From Candidatus Mediterraneibacter tabaqchaliae (lineage in GTDB: Bacteria > Bacillota > Clostridia > Lachnospirales > Lachnospiraceae), in contig DWUV01000054.1 in assembly GCA_019120595.1 (NCBI GenBank), positions 1 through 41,290 on the forward strand: a stretch of 41,290 bases of DNA. The letters are read 5' to 3'. Position numbers and translations under genes: made by a program. This document shows positions 23,634 to 31,112 of the stretch, one piece after another. The notes below the pieces were generated by a model that made no database searches, was not told the origin of the DNA, and saw nothing but the letters and a program-made list of their open reading frames with translations. Numbering within the stretch: position 1 is the stretch's first letter; the number at the start of each line of letters is the position of its first letter.

Positions 23634-24662
23634 ATGGAAGAGACCATAAAAGGAAGCCAGAGCCTGATATTTAAAAATGCGCCTTATCTCATAAGCGCGG
23701 CGTCAGTGACCGGCAGCAAGGAGGCGGAAGGGCCTCTGGGGAAACTGTTCGATATGACAAGTGAGGATGACCTCTTCGGGGCGCAGACCTGGGAGGAGGC
23801 GGAGAGTACGATGCAGAAAGAAGCCTGTGTCCTGGCGCTGGGGAAAGTCCACGTGGAGCCGGCAGCGGTTCGGTATCTGTTCGGCGGCGATCTGCTGAGA
23901 CAGGGGATCGCCACTTCCATGGGTGTGGAGGGGCTCCAGATCCCGATGTTCGGGCTGTATGGCGCGTGTTCCACATCCGGGGAAGCCCTCGCCCTCGCGG
24001 CGATGAGCGCGGCCGCCGGGTATGGGGAGTATATGCTTGCGGTTACTTCCAGCCATTTCGGCAGCGCGGAGAAAGAGTTCCGCTTTCCTCTCGGATATGC
24101 GAACCAGAGACCGCTGTCCGCGCACTGGACAGTGACAGGGAGCGGCGCGTTCCTCGTCCGCTCGGCAGAAAGAGCGGCGCAGGACTGCCATGTCCGTATC
24201 TCGGGCGTGACCGTGGGGAAGATCGTGGATTACGGCTTGAAAGATTCCCAGAATATGGGCGCGTGCATGGCTCCGGCGGCGATGGATACGATCGTACGGA
24301 ATTTTGAAGATATGGGCAGGACAGAGCAGGACTATGACCGGATCATCACCGGGGATCTGGGATATGTAGGGCAGTCCATCCTGTTTGACCTGGTCAGGGG
24401 GAAAGGATATGACATCCGCGAGCGGCATCTGGACTGCGGGATGACGATCTTTGACCAGCAGACGCAGGATACTCATGCCGGGGGGAGCGGATGCGGATGC
24501 GCGGCAGTGACACTTGCCTCTTTTGTGCTCCCGAAGATTGAGAAGGGAGAGTGGAAGCGGGTGCTGTTTGTCCCCACGGGAGCATTGATGTCAACAGTAA
24601 GCTTCAATGAGGGCGCCAGTGTCCCGGGGATTGCCCACGGGATCGTGCTGGAGCACTGCTAG
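23634..24662 (+). CDS. spoVAD: Stage V sporulation protein AD
   Basis: A 342-residue member of the SpoVAD family, which has a thiolase/ketosynthase fold and binds dipicolinic acid on the spore inner membrane. Characteristic stretches are the N-terminal NAPYLISAASVTGSKEAEGP, the GACSTSGEALALAA segment holding the thiolase-like Cys, and HAGGSGCGCAA near the C-terminus. The start ATG follows AGGTGGGG. A gap of 108 bp separates it from spoVAE. It is divergent from spoVAC, with back-to-back candidate sigma-G promoters between them. Confidence 0.96.
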   Translation: MEETIKGSQSLIFKNAPYLISAASVTGSKEAEGPLGKLFDMTSEDDLFGAQTWEEAESTMQKEACVLALGKVHVEPAAVRYLFGGDLLRQGIATSMGVEGLQIPMFGLYGACSTSGEALALAAMSAAAGYGEYMLAVTSSHFGSAEKEFRFPLGYANQRPLSAHWTVTGSGAFLVRSAERAAQDCHVRISGVTVGKIVDYGLKDSQNMGACMAPAAMDTIVRNFEDMGRTEQDYDRIITGDLGYVGQSILFDLVRGKGYDIRERHLDCGMTIFDQQTQDTHAGGSGCGCAAVTLASFVLPKIEKGEWKRVLFVPTGALMSTVSFNEGASVPGIAHGIVLEHC

Positions 24663-24770
24663 CATATCATTTCGCAGATAACTGCGCCAGACCGCCTGCG
24701 GGCTTTCCGGCATCCGGTCAGCGCTGACGTGATAATGCGGATAAAAACAGATCTGAAAGGTGGAAAAGAC

Positions 24771-25127
24771 ATGGAGTATGTGACAGCATTTGTGACAGGC
24801 GGACTGATCTGCGCGCTCGTGCAGATCCTTTTGGACCGGACGAAACTGATGCCGGGTCGGGTCATGGTCCTGCTCGTATGCACGGGAGCCGTACTGGGGT
24901 TCTGCGGGATATACAAACCATTCCAGGAGTTCGCCGGATCAGGCGCGGGAGTGCCGCTCCTGGGCTTTGGGAATGTCCTCTGGCAGGGAGTGAAGGAAGC
25001 GGTGGATGAGCACGGGTTCATCGGCGTGTTCATGGGCGGCTTTAAGGCGAGTGCAGTCGGGATCTCAGCGGCTCTGATCTTCGGATATATCGCATCATTT
25101 ATTTTTGAGCCGAAGATGAAAAAATAG
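24771..25127 (+). CDS. spoVAE: Stage V sporulation protein AE
   Basis: A 118-residue membrane protein with three to four helices, the last core component of the SpoVA dipicolinate channel. It is recognised by the N-terminal GGLICALVQILLDRTKLMPG and the middle GAGVPLLGFGNVLWQGVKEA. The start at 24771 follows AGGTGG; an in-frame ATG at 24729 extends it by 14 residues without a ribosome site. It is probably co-transcribed with spoVAD. Other spoVA genes (AA, AB, AEa, AF) are not in the window. Confidence 0.93.
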   Translation: MEYVTAFVTGGLICALVQILLDRTKLMPGRVMVLLVCTGAVLGFCGIYKPFQEFAGSGAGVPLLGFGNVLWQGVKEAVDEHGFIGVFMGGFKASAVGISAALIFGYIASFIFEPKMKK

Positions 25128-25144
25128 GAGTATCAGCAGTGGAC

Positions 25145-25195
25145 CAGACCATACAGCGAAACAGACCATACAGGCAATCAGACCGTGCAGGCTAT
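25145..25195. repeat. Three tandem 17-bp repeats upstream of the glmS promoter
   Basis: CAGACCATACAGCGAAA (25145-25161), CAGACCATACAGGCAAT (25162-25178) and CAGACCGTGCAGGCTAT (25179-25195) lie head to tail and end at the -35 box. They could be binding sites for a regulator phased at 17 bp, or chance slippage. Confidence 0.7.
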
Positions 25196-25224
25196 TGACA
25201 GAGCGCACTCTGTAATGCTATGAT
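25195..25224 (+). promoter_or_regulatory. Promoter of glmS
   Basis: A perfect -35 TTGACA (25195-25200), an 18-bp spacer and -10 TATGAT (25219-25224). It yields a leader of roughly 145 nt before the glmS start. Confidence 0.7.
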
Positions 25225-25285
25225 AAACCCCGTAGTCGGGAATTGGGTTCCTGGCTGTAACAGGGAAACGATATTGTTCTTGAAT

Positions 25286-25353
25286 GGTGATCAGATTTTC
25301 AACGGTGATAAGATTTTCAAAATGGAGGGAAGATTTTATCACCTTTTTGTTTT
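25286..25353 (+). promoter_or_regulatory. Attenuator-like terminator in the glmS leader
   Basis: GGTGATAA (25304-25311) pairs with TTATCACC (25336-25343), then TTTTTGTTTT (25344-25353), all upstream of the glmS ribosome site (AGGAGG, 25361-25366). An 18-bp-earlier near copy of the upstream arm, GGTGATCAGATTTTCAA (25286-25302), could pair with ATCACC and compete. No glmS ribozyme core was recognised here. Confidence 0.5.
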
Positions 25354-25376
25354 CAGGCAAAGGAGGTTTAAAGCAT

Positions 25377-27215
25377 ATGTGTGGAATCGTAGGATTTGTA
25401 GGCGAGGAGCCGGCGGCTCCGATCCTGCTCTCAGGACTGGAGAAGCTGGAATACAGAGGATATGACTCGGCCGGTATTGCCGTGCGCAATGAGGAGACAG
25501 GCAGGATCGAAGTGGTAAAAGCCAAAGGCCGGCTGAAGATCCTTTCGGAGAAAACAGACGGAGGACTGGCGGTGCCGGGGACGTGCGGGATCGGGCATAC
25601 CCGCTGGGCGACCCACGGGGAGCCGTCTGAGAATAATGCCCATCCCCACTGTACGGACGACAGGTCTGTTGTGCTCGTACATAACGGGATCATCGAGAAT
25701 TATCAGGAATTAAAGGAAAAGCTCCTGAAATCCGGGTACAGCTTCTACTCCCAGACAGATACGGAGATCGCAGTCAAGCTGGTGGATTATTACTATAAGA
25801 AGACAGGCACGCCCCTTGAAGCCCTGACAAGGGCAATGCTGCGTATCCGCGGCTCCTATGCGTTCGGCGTGATGTTTAAGGACTGCCCGGGAAGGCTTTT
25901 CGCAGCGAGAAAGGACAGCCCGCTCATCATCGGGAAGAATGAGTCCGGCTGCCTGATCGCTTCCGACGTGCCCGCGATCCTGGACAGGACGAGAAATGTC
26001 TACTATATCGGGAATATGGAGATCGCGGAGCTGAGCAAAGATGAGATCCATTTCTATAATATCGACAGGGAAGAGATCCAAAAGGAAATGGTGGAGATCA
26101 AATGGGATGCGGAATCCGCGGAAAAAGGCGGATACGAGCATTTCATGCTCAAGGAGATCCATGAGCAGCCAAAAGCTGTGCAGGATACGGTGGGCGCGTA
26201 TGTGAAGGACGGGCAGATCGATCTCTCGGAAGTGGGGCTTACCAGCGAGATGCTGGCAGGGCTTGAGCGGATCTATATCGTTGCCTGCGGCTCTGCCTAC
26301 CATGTGGGCATGGTGGCGAAATACGTGATGGAAGAACTGGCGGATATCCCGGTGGAGGTGGATCTTGCGTCAGAATTCCGCTACAGGAATCCAAAGCTCA
26401 TGAAAGACTCCATGGTGATCGTGGTATCCCAGTCCGGGGAGACGGCGGACAGCCTGGCAGCCCTGAGGCTTGCGAAGGAAAAAGGAGTGCCGGTGCTCGG
26501 CATTGTCAATGTGGTGGGCTCCAGCATTGCCCGTGAGAGTGATCACATCCTCTATACGTACGCGGGACCGGAGATTTCTGTTGCCACGACAAAGGCGTAC
26601 AGCACGCAGCTCATCGCGGTATACCTGCTGGCGGTCCAGGCTGCGTTCGCGAAAGGCCTGATCAGCGAAGAGCGGTACGGAGAGCTGATCGCGGAGCTGG
26701 GAAGGCTCCCGGAGAAGATCCAGAGGACACTGGACGACAAGGAACGGATCCAGTGGTTTGCGAGCAAGTATGCAAATGCAAAGGATATCTTCTTTATCGG
26801 CCGCGGTATCGACTATGCGATCAGCCTGGAGGGAAGCCTGAAGATGAAAGAGATCAGCTATATCCATTCCGAAGCGTATGCGGCGGGAGAGCTGAAGCAC
26901 GGGACGATCAGCCTGATCGAGGACGGGACACTGGTAGTCGGCGTGGTGACGCAGAAGGCGCTCTTTGAGAAGACGCTGAGCAATATGGTGGAGACAAAGA
27001 GCAGGGGCGCATACCTGATGGGGCTGACCCTGTACGGCAATTATAATATCGAGGACAATGCGGATTTCTCTGTGTATGTCCCGAAGACGGAACAGTATTT
27101 TACGACCAGCCTGGCGATCGTGCCGCTGCAGCTGTTGGGTTATTATGTCAGCGTGGCGAAAGGCCTGGATGTGGATAAGCCGAGGAACCTGGCGAAATCC
27201 GTGACAGTAGAATAG
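25377..27215 (+). CDS. glmS: Glutamine-fructose-6-phosphate aminotransferase
   Basis: A 612-residue cytosolic enzyme making glucosamine-6-phosphate from fructose-6-phosphate and glutamine, the first step to UDP-GlcNAc. The N-terminal glutaminase starts CGIVGFVG with nucleophile Cys2, followed by LEKLEYRGYDSAGIA, HTRWATHG and HNGIIENY. Two SIS domains (about 290-600) bind the sugar phosphate (ACGSAYHVG, SQSGETADSLAAL, ending DKPRNLAKSVTVE). The start at 25377 follows AGGAGG. A longer in-frame reading from 25284 only translates the leader repeats. Transcription begins at the promoter 25195-25224 through a leader with a possible attenuator. A branched terminator follows the gene. Confidence 0.97.
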   Translation: MCGIVGFVGEEPAAPILLSGLEKLEYRGYDSAGIAVRNEETGRIEVVKAKGRLKILSEKTDGGLAVPGTCGIGHTRWATHGEPSENNAHPHCTDDRSVVLVHNGIIENYQELKEKLLKSGYSFYSQTDTEIAVKLVDYYYKKTGTPLEALTRAMLRIRGSYAFGVMFKDCPGRLFAARKDSPLIIGKNESGCLIASDVPAILDRTRNVYYIGNMEIAELSKDEIHFYNIDREEIQKEMVEIKWDAESAEKGGYEHFMLKEIHEQPKAVQDTVGAYVKDGQIDLSEVGLTSEMLAGLERIYIVACGSAYHVGMVAKYVMEELADIPVEVDLASEFRYRNPKLMKDSMVIVVSQSGETADSLAALRLAKEKGVPVLGIVNVVGSSIARESDHILYTYAGPEISVATTKAYSTQLIAVYLLAVQAAFAKGLISEERYGELIAELGRLPEKIQRTLDDKERIQWFASKYANAKDIFFIGRGIDYAISLEGSLKMKEISYIHSEAYAAGELKHGTISLIEDGTLVVGVVTQKALFEKTLSNMVETKSRGAYLMGLTLYGNYNIEDNADFSVYVPKTEQYFTTSLAIVPLQLLGYYVSVAKGLDVDKPRNLAKSVTVE

Positions 27216-27243
27216 AAAGATCAGAATAAAAAACATGCAAAAG

Positions 27244-27304
27244 GACCGATGCCATAAAGATGCGGAGCAGCCAATGTCCGCCATCCGAACAGCATCGGTC
27301 TTTT
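27244..27304 (+). terminator. Terminator of glmS
   Basis: GACCGATGC (27244-27252) pairs perfectly with GCATCGGTC (27292-27300), followed by TTTT (27301-27304). The 39-nt loop holds a second hairpin (GATGCGG with CCGCCATC, one bulge). Confidence 0.75.
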
Positions 27305-27357
27305 ACAAACATTTAACATGCCTCTGCATTCGCGGTCCCATGGCTTTGTGATACAAT
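27302..27357 (+). promoter_or_regulatory. Pho-box-like repeat and -10 upstream of the RpiR gene
   Basis: TTTACA (27302-27307) and TTAACA (27313-27318) are 11 bp apart, closely matching the first two boxes before pstS. A -10 TACAAT lies at 27352-27357 with no good -35. The boxes stand farther from the -10 than at pstS, so PhoP control is less certain here. Confidence 0.4.
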
Positions 27358-27394
27358 CGGTTCAGAGATCCTGAGTACAGGAAGAAAGGAAAAT

Positions 27395-27409
27395 TGTAGA
27401 GAATCTACA
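27395..27409 (+). promoter_or_regulatory. Candidate RpiR operator 1
   Basis: Perfect dyad TGTAGA-GAA-TCTACA (27395-27409), in the leader of the RpiR gene 12 bp before its start codon. The core GTAGA-N3-TCTAC recurs at 28329-28341 on the other side of the same gene. Bound regulator here would block its own transcription or translation. Confidence 0.5.
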
Positions 27410-27421
27410 GGGACATCTGCC

Positions 27422-28309
27422 ATGGGAAATATCAGAAAACAGATCGAAAAGGGATACGCGGACCTGAGGCGTTCGGAAAAGCTGGCGGCGGATTATGTGC
27501 TGGAGCATATGGGAGAGATACCGGACTTATCCATAGACCGCCTGGCGCACAATGCGGGAGTCAGCCAGCCGACAGTGCTGAGGATGCTGAGATCCGCAGG
27601 CTTTTCCGGCTACCGCGATTTCTGCTACCGGCTCGTAGCGGAGCTGGCGAAAAAGGCGGGGGCAGGAGAGGGCGGAAAAGGACCGATGTACGGGTATACG
27701 CTGGATAAGTCAACGCCCCTGGAGGAGATCCCCTTCAATATGGCTGCGACCACGCAGAAAATGCTGGAGGAGACGATAAAGAGTTTCTCCGGGAAAATCT
27801 ATCAGAAGACAGTGGAAGCGCTGGCAAATGCCCGGCTGATCGATATCTACGGCGTGGAAAACTCTGAGGCTACGGCGCTGGATCTTTTGACAAAGCTCCT
27901 CTATCTCGGGCTGCCGTGCCGGTATTTCAGCGACTGTTATCACCAGCAGATCGCGGCGGGAGCCCTGACGCCGGAGGATGTGGCGGTGGGGATCTCCTAT
28001 TCAGGAGAGTCAAAGGATACTGTGGACTCTCTCAGGAAAGCGAAAAAGGCAGGCGCGCGTACGATCGCGGTGACGAATTTTAAAGACGCGGCCATCAGCA
28101 GATATGCGGATATCCTGATCTGTACCAGCCAGGAGCAGCTGATGTACGGGGACGCGATCTTTTCAAGGTCGTGTCAGATCCTGGTCGTGGATATGATCTA
28201 TATGGGGATTATCTCGCTGGATTATGAGCGGTATACGGACAGACTGAAGCGCTGCGAGAAAGTAGTGCAGGAGAAAGCATACGGCGGGAATACTCCCGGG
28301 AAAGACTGA
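27422..28309 (+). CDS. MurR/RpiR-family transcriptional regulator
   Basis: A 295-residue regulator. Residues 1-75 form the RpiR helix-turn-helix (SEKLAADYVLEHM, then LAHNAGVSQPTVLRM). Residues 115-270 form a SIS sugar-phosphate-binding domain (IDIYGVENSEATALD, then VGISYSGESKDTVDSL). Members sense phosphorylated sugars such as MurNAc-6-P or ribose-5-P. The ribosome site is weak (GGGA). It stands between glmS and the phosphonate operon. Two matching GTAGA-N3-TCTAC dyads flank it, so it may regulate itself and the downstream operon. Whether its ligand is an amino-sugar phosphate (from the glmS side) or a phosphonate metabolite such as phosphonoacetaldehyde is open. Confidence 0.92.
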   Translation: MGNIRKQIEKGYADLRRSEKLAADYVLEHMGEIPDLSIDRLAHNAGVSQPTVLRMLRSAGFSGYRDFCYRLVAELAKKAGAGEGGKGPMYGYTLDKSTPLEEIPFNMAATTQKMLEETIKSFSGKIYQKTVEALANARLIDIYGVENSEATALDLLTKLLYLGLPCRYFSDCYHQQIAAGALTPEDVAVGISYSGESKDTVDSLRKAKKAGARTIAVTNFKDAAISRYADILICTSQEQLMYGDAIFSRSCQILVVDMIYMGIISLDYERYTDRLKRCEKVVQEKAYGGNTPGKD

Positions 28310-28328
28310 AAATGGGATAGAACGAGGT

Positions 28329-28341
28329 GTAGATTTTCTAC
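28329..28341 (+). promoter_or_regulatory. Candidate RpiR operator 2
   Basis: GTAGA-TTT-TCTAC (28329-28341), identical in its arms to the dyad before the RpiR gene, 20 bp after that gene's stop and upstream of the phosphonate operon promoter region. Confidence 0.45.
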
Positions 28342-28354
28342 TTTTTTACATACG

Positions 28355-28404
28355 TTAAGCCTTTGTAAAGTTTACGGTTTCTTTACAAAGGCTTAATTTT
28401 TCTT
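28355..28404 (+). terminator. Strong terminator after the RpiR gene
   Basis: TTAAGCCTTTGTAAAG (28355-28370) pairs perfectly over 16 bp with CTTTACAAAGGCTTAA (28381-28396), with a 10-nt loop and then TTTTTCTTT. The same DNA carries TTTACG/TTTACA motifs, so it may double as a protein-binding site. Confidence 0.8.
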
Positions 28405-28437
28405 TGATAGAAAACCGAGGAACAGCTCCGCTATAAT
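28371..28437 (+). promoter_or_regulatory. Candidate promoter region of the phosphonate operon
   Basis: A perfect -10 TATAAT (28432-28437) lacks a -35 at normal spacing; TTGATA at 28404-28409 is 22 bp away. TTTACG (28371-28376) and TTTACA (28382-28387), 11 bp apart, lie upstream as in a Pho box, overlapping the preceding terminator. This suggests an activator-dependent promoter. Confidence 0.4.
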
Positions 28438-28549
28438 TGCCAATGCAGGCTGCGGGGCGATAAAGACGTTTCGTGGTGAGGGACACCGCCGGGCAGCGGA
28501 GAACGCCCGGGCGCGGATGCCGGCAGCGGCTTTGCGGAAACATGGCAAT
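28436..28549 (+). ncRNA. Structured GC-rich leader of the phosphonate operon
   Basis: An outer helix can form between 28436-28445 and 28541-28549 (one bulged base). Inside, GCTGC (28449-28453) pairs with GCAGC (28493-28497) and GGCG (28456-28459) with CGCC (28487-28490), around a symmetric GG/GG internal loop. Further short stems follow, and the alternative CCGGGC/GCCCGG pairing competes. No known riboswitch class was recognised. If transcription starts about 7 nt after the -10, part of the outer helix would not be in the RNA. Confidence 0.35.
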
Positions 28550-28576
28550 GAGAATCATCGTGAGGAGTTATGGATT

Positions 28577-29347
28577 ATGTTAGAGTTGAAAAATGTGAAG
28601 AAAAGTTATGACGGCACGCCGGTGCTCACCGACATCAGCCTGAATATCGAGGACGGGGAGATCGTTTCTATATTAGGTCCCTCCGGATGCGGCAAGACCA
28701 CGCTCTTAAATCTGATCCTCGGGATCGTGGATTCCGACGGAGGACAGATCATCTATAATGGAAAAGACATCACAGATGTTCCGATGGAAAAGAGAGGGTT
28801 CAACATCGTATTTCAGGACTACGCCCTGTTCCCGAATCTGAATGTGTATCAGAACATTACATACGGACTGAGGAACAACCCGGAGATCTCTTCGAAAGAG
28901 GAGGTGGAAGACCTGATCCGGCTGCTCGGTCTTGAGGAGCACTTAAATAAGAGGATCGGCCAGCTCTCCGGCGGGCAGAAGCAGAGGGTGGCGCTTGCGA
29001 GGACAATGGTGATGAAGCCGAAGATCCTGCTGCTCGATGAGCCTCTGAGCGCGCTGGACGGCGTGATCAAGGAGTCCATCAAAGACAGGATCCGGACGAT
29101 CGCAGAGCAGTATAACCTGACGACGATCATCGTGACACACGATCCGGAGGAAGCGCTCACGCTCTCCAACCGCGTCATGATCATCAATGAAGGACAGATC
29201 GCCCAGTTCGGACGCCCGGAGGAGATCATCCAGAGACCGGAGAACGGATTTGTGAAGAAATTCATCCTGAACCAGCTTGAGATCAAGAAAAATAATATCT
29301 TTACTCTGTTCGCCGGACAGCTCGCGCAGCAGGCGCAGGTCGGATGA
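28577..29347 (+). CDS. 2-aminoethylphosphonate ABC transporter, ATP-binding protein
   Basis: A 256-residue ABC ATPase of the PotA/FbpC group. Walker A GPSGCGKTT (34-42), the Q-loop in VFQDYALFPNL, signature LSGGQKQR, Walker B ILLLDEP and the switch His in VTHDPEEAL are all intact. It lacks the long C-terminal regulatory domain of MalK types. The start at 28577 follows GAGGAG; the longer in-frame reading to 28517 runs through the structured leader. It heads an operon with a fused permease, a binding protein, phnW and phnX, which identifies the substrate as 2-aminoethylphosphonate with good confidence. The name PhnT is used for the equivalent in other bacteria. Confidence 0.9.
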   Translation: MLELKNVKKSYDGTPVLTDISLNIEDGEIVSILGPSGCGKTTLLNLILGIVDSDGGQIIYNGKDITDVPMEKRGFNIVFQDYALFPNLNVYQNITYGLRNNPEISSKEEVEDLIRLLGLEEHLNKRIGQLSGGQKQRVALARTMVMKPKILLLDEPLSALDGVIKESIKDRIRTIAEQYNLTTIIVTHDPEEALTLSNRVMIINEGQIAQFGRPEEIIQRPENGFVKKFILNQLEIKKNNIFTLFAGQLAQQAQVG

Positions 29348-29360
29348 AGAGGTGCGCGCC

Positions 29361-31031
29361 ATGAGAAAGAACAGAGAAATTAAAGCGATCTTCGCGGTGA
29401 TGGCAGTATTTTTCGCAGGCTTTCTGGCTGTGCCCATGATCAGCGTGCTTGTGCGGTCATTCACCGGCAGCGGCGAGCCGGCCTCGCTCGCCCACTATGT
29501 GGAAGTGCTTACCGGAAGAGGCTTCTTAAGGGCCCTGGGGAACAGCTTTGTAGTTTCCATATGCAGCGCCCTGCTGGCGACCGTCCTGGCGTTTATACTC
29601 GCCTACACGATCCACTATACAAATGTGGGGAAGCGCTACAAATGGCTGATCAGCAAGGCAGCGATCCTGCCCATGCTGCTCCCGACCATTACCTACGGCT
29701 TCGCGATCATCTATTCCTTCGGGAAGCAGGGGCTGCTGACAAAGCTTTTCGGGAGACAGCTCTTTAACATTTACGGATTCAACGGGCTGCTGCTCGGGTA
29801 CGTGGTCTATACCCTGCCCATTGCGTTCACCCTGATCAACAACGCCATGGGGTATATTGACAAAAGGTTCATGATCGTGTCAAGGCTGATGGGGGACTCC
29901 CCGCTGCAGACATTCCGGATGACGATCGTGATCCCGCTCCTGGGTACGCTGGCGACCTCATTTATCCAGACCTTCTTCCTCTGCTTTACGGATTTCGGGA
30001 TCCCGGCTTCCGTGGGCGGACGGTATGAAGTGGTGGCGAGCGTCCTCTACGCGGAGATGCTCGGAAGCATACCGAACTTCGGGAACGGCGCGGTGGTGGC
30101 GCTGATCATGATCATCCCGTCGGTGGTGAGCATTACGGTTCTCCACATCCTGGAGAAATACAATGTCCGCTATAATAAGATCTCCCCGATCGAGCTGAAA
30201 AAGGGAGTGAAGAGAGACGCAGTGTTCGCGGTGTTAAGCGGGGCGGTCCTTATCTTTGCGCTGAGTATGTTTGTGGTGATGTTTATCACGCCGTTCATCG
30301 AGGAGTGGCCCTACCGGATGAACTTCACTCTGGAGCATGTGCAGGCAGTATTTGAAGACAGGCAGCTCTACGGCGTGTACGTCAACTCCGTGATGGTGGC
30401 GCTGATCACAGCTTTCGCGGGCACACTGATCGCCTACGGCGGCGCGCTTGTCACAGCGAGGAGCACGGTCAGCGGGAAGTTAAAGAAAGTGATCGACAGC
30501 ATCGCCCTTGTGACGAACACGATCCCGGGTATGGTCATCGGTCTTGCCTACCTGTTCGTGTTCACAGGGACGCCCCTGCAGAATACATTCCCGATCATCA
30601 TCATATGCAACATTGTCCATTACTTCTCGACGCCGTATCTGATGATGAAGAATTCGCTTTCCAAGATGAACGCGTCATGGGAGACAACGGCAATGCTCAT
30701 GGGAGACAGCTGGGTGAAGACGATCGCGAGAGTGGTGACGCCCAATGCGCTCTCCACACTGCTGGAAGTATTCAGCTACTATTTTGTAAATGCAATGGTA
30801 ACGGTCAGCGCCGTCATCTTCATCGCCGGTGCAAGGACCATGGTCATCACGACCAAGATACAGGAATTACAGTATTTCAACGAGTTTAATGAAATCTTTG
30901 TCCTGTCGCTTCTGATCCTGTTTACGAACCTGATCGCAAGGGCGGTATTCCGCAGGCTTGCCAGGGTAAGCGAGAGCAGGCAGAGCAAGGCGAAAGTCTA
31001 TAAATTTTCTGTAAAGAAAAAAGCCGCCTGA
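29361..31031 (+). CDS. 2-aminoethylphosphonate ABC transporter permease (fused double domain)
   Basis: A 556-residue inner-membrane protein with about twelve helices, made of two permease domains in one chain (about 1-270 and 290-550), like FbpB-type iron permeases and the PhnU2-type phosphonate permeases. EAA-like loops are visible in each half: SRLMGDSPLQTFRMTIVIPL near residue 203 and TTAMLMGDSWVKTIARVVTP near 462. The start at 29361 was chosen because GAAGAGG lies before it and a membrane helix begins right after; the earlier in-frame start lies in the ATPase gene. It is 13 bp after the ATPase stop. Confidence 0.92.
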   Translation: MRKNREIKAIFAVMAVFFAGFLAVPMISVLVRSFTGSGEPASLAHYVEVLTGRGFLRALGNSFVVSICSALLATVLAFILAYTIHYTNVGKRYKWLISKAAILPMLLPTITYGFAIIYSFGKQGLLTKLFGRQLFNIYGFNGLLLGYVVYTLPIAFTLINNAMGYIDKRFMIVSRLMGDSPLQTFRMTIVIPLLGTLATSFIQTFFLCFTDFGIPASVGGRYEVVASVLYAEMLGSIPNFGNGAVVALIMIIPSVVSITVLHILEKYNVRYNKISPIELKKGVKRDAVFAVLSGAVLIFALSMFVVMFITPFIEEWPYRMNFTLEHVQAVFEDRQLYGVYVNSVMVALITAFAGTLIAYGGALVTARSTVSGKLKKVIDSIALVTNTIPGMVIGLAYLFVFTGTPLQNTFPIIIICNIVHYFSTPYLMMKNSLSKMNASWETTAMLMGDSWVKTIARVVTPNALSTLLEVFSYYFVNAMVTVSAVIFIAGARTMVITTKIQELQYFNEFNEIFVLSLLILFTNLIARAVFRRLARVSESRQSKAKVYKFSVKKKAA

Positions 31032-31112
31032 GAGCAGATGCTCCGGCGGAAATGAAACAGTCAGTGTAAAAGCAAAAATAATAAATGAAAAATGAGAAGG
31101 AGAAACAAAATT

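Noticed and set aside
25225-25376. glmS ribozyme
   Set aside because: The leader was inspected for the conserved ribozyme core and cleavage-site region and neither was recognised. A covariance search would decide.
25284-25376. 31-residue N-terminal extension of GlmS
   Set aside because: GlmS needs Cys directly after the initiator Met; the extension is only the translated leader repeats, and AGGAGG stands before the inner ATG.
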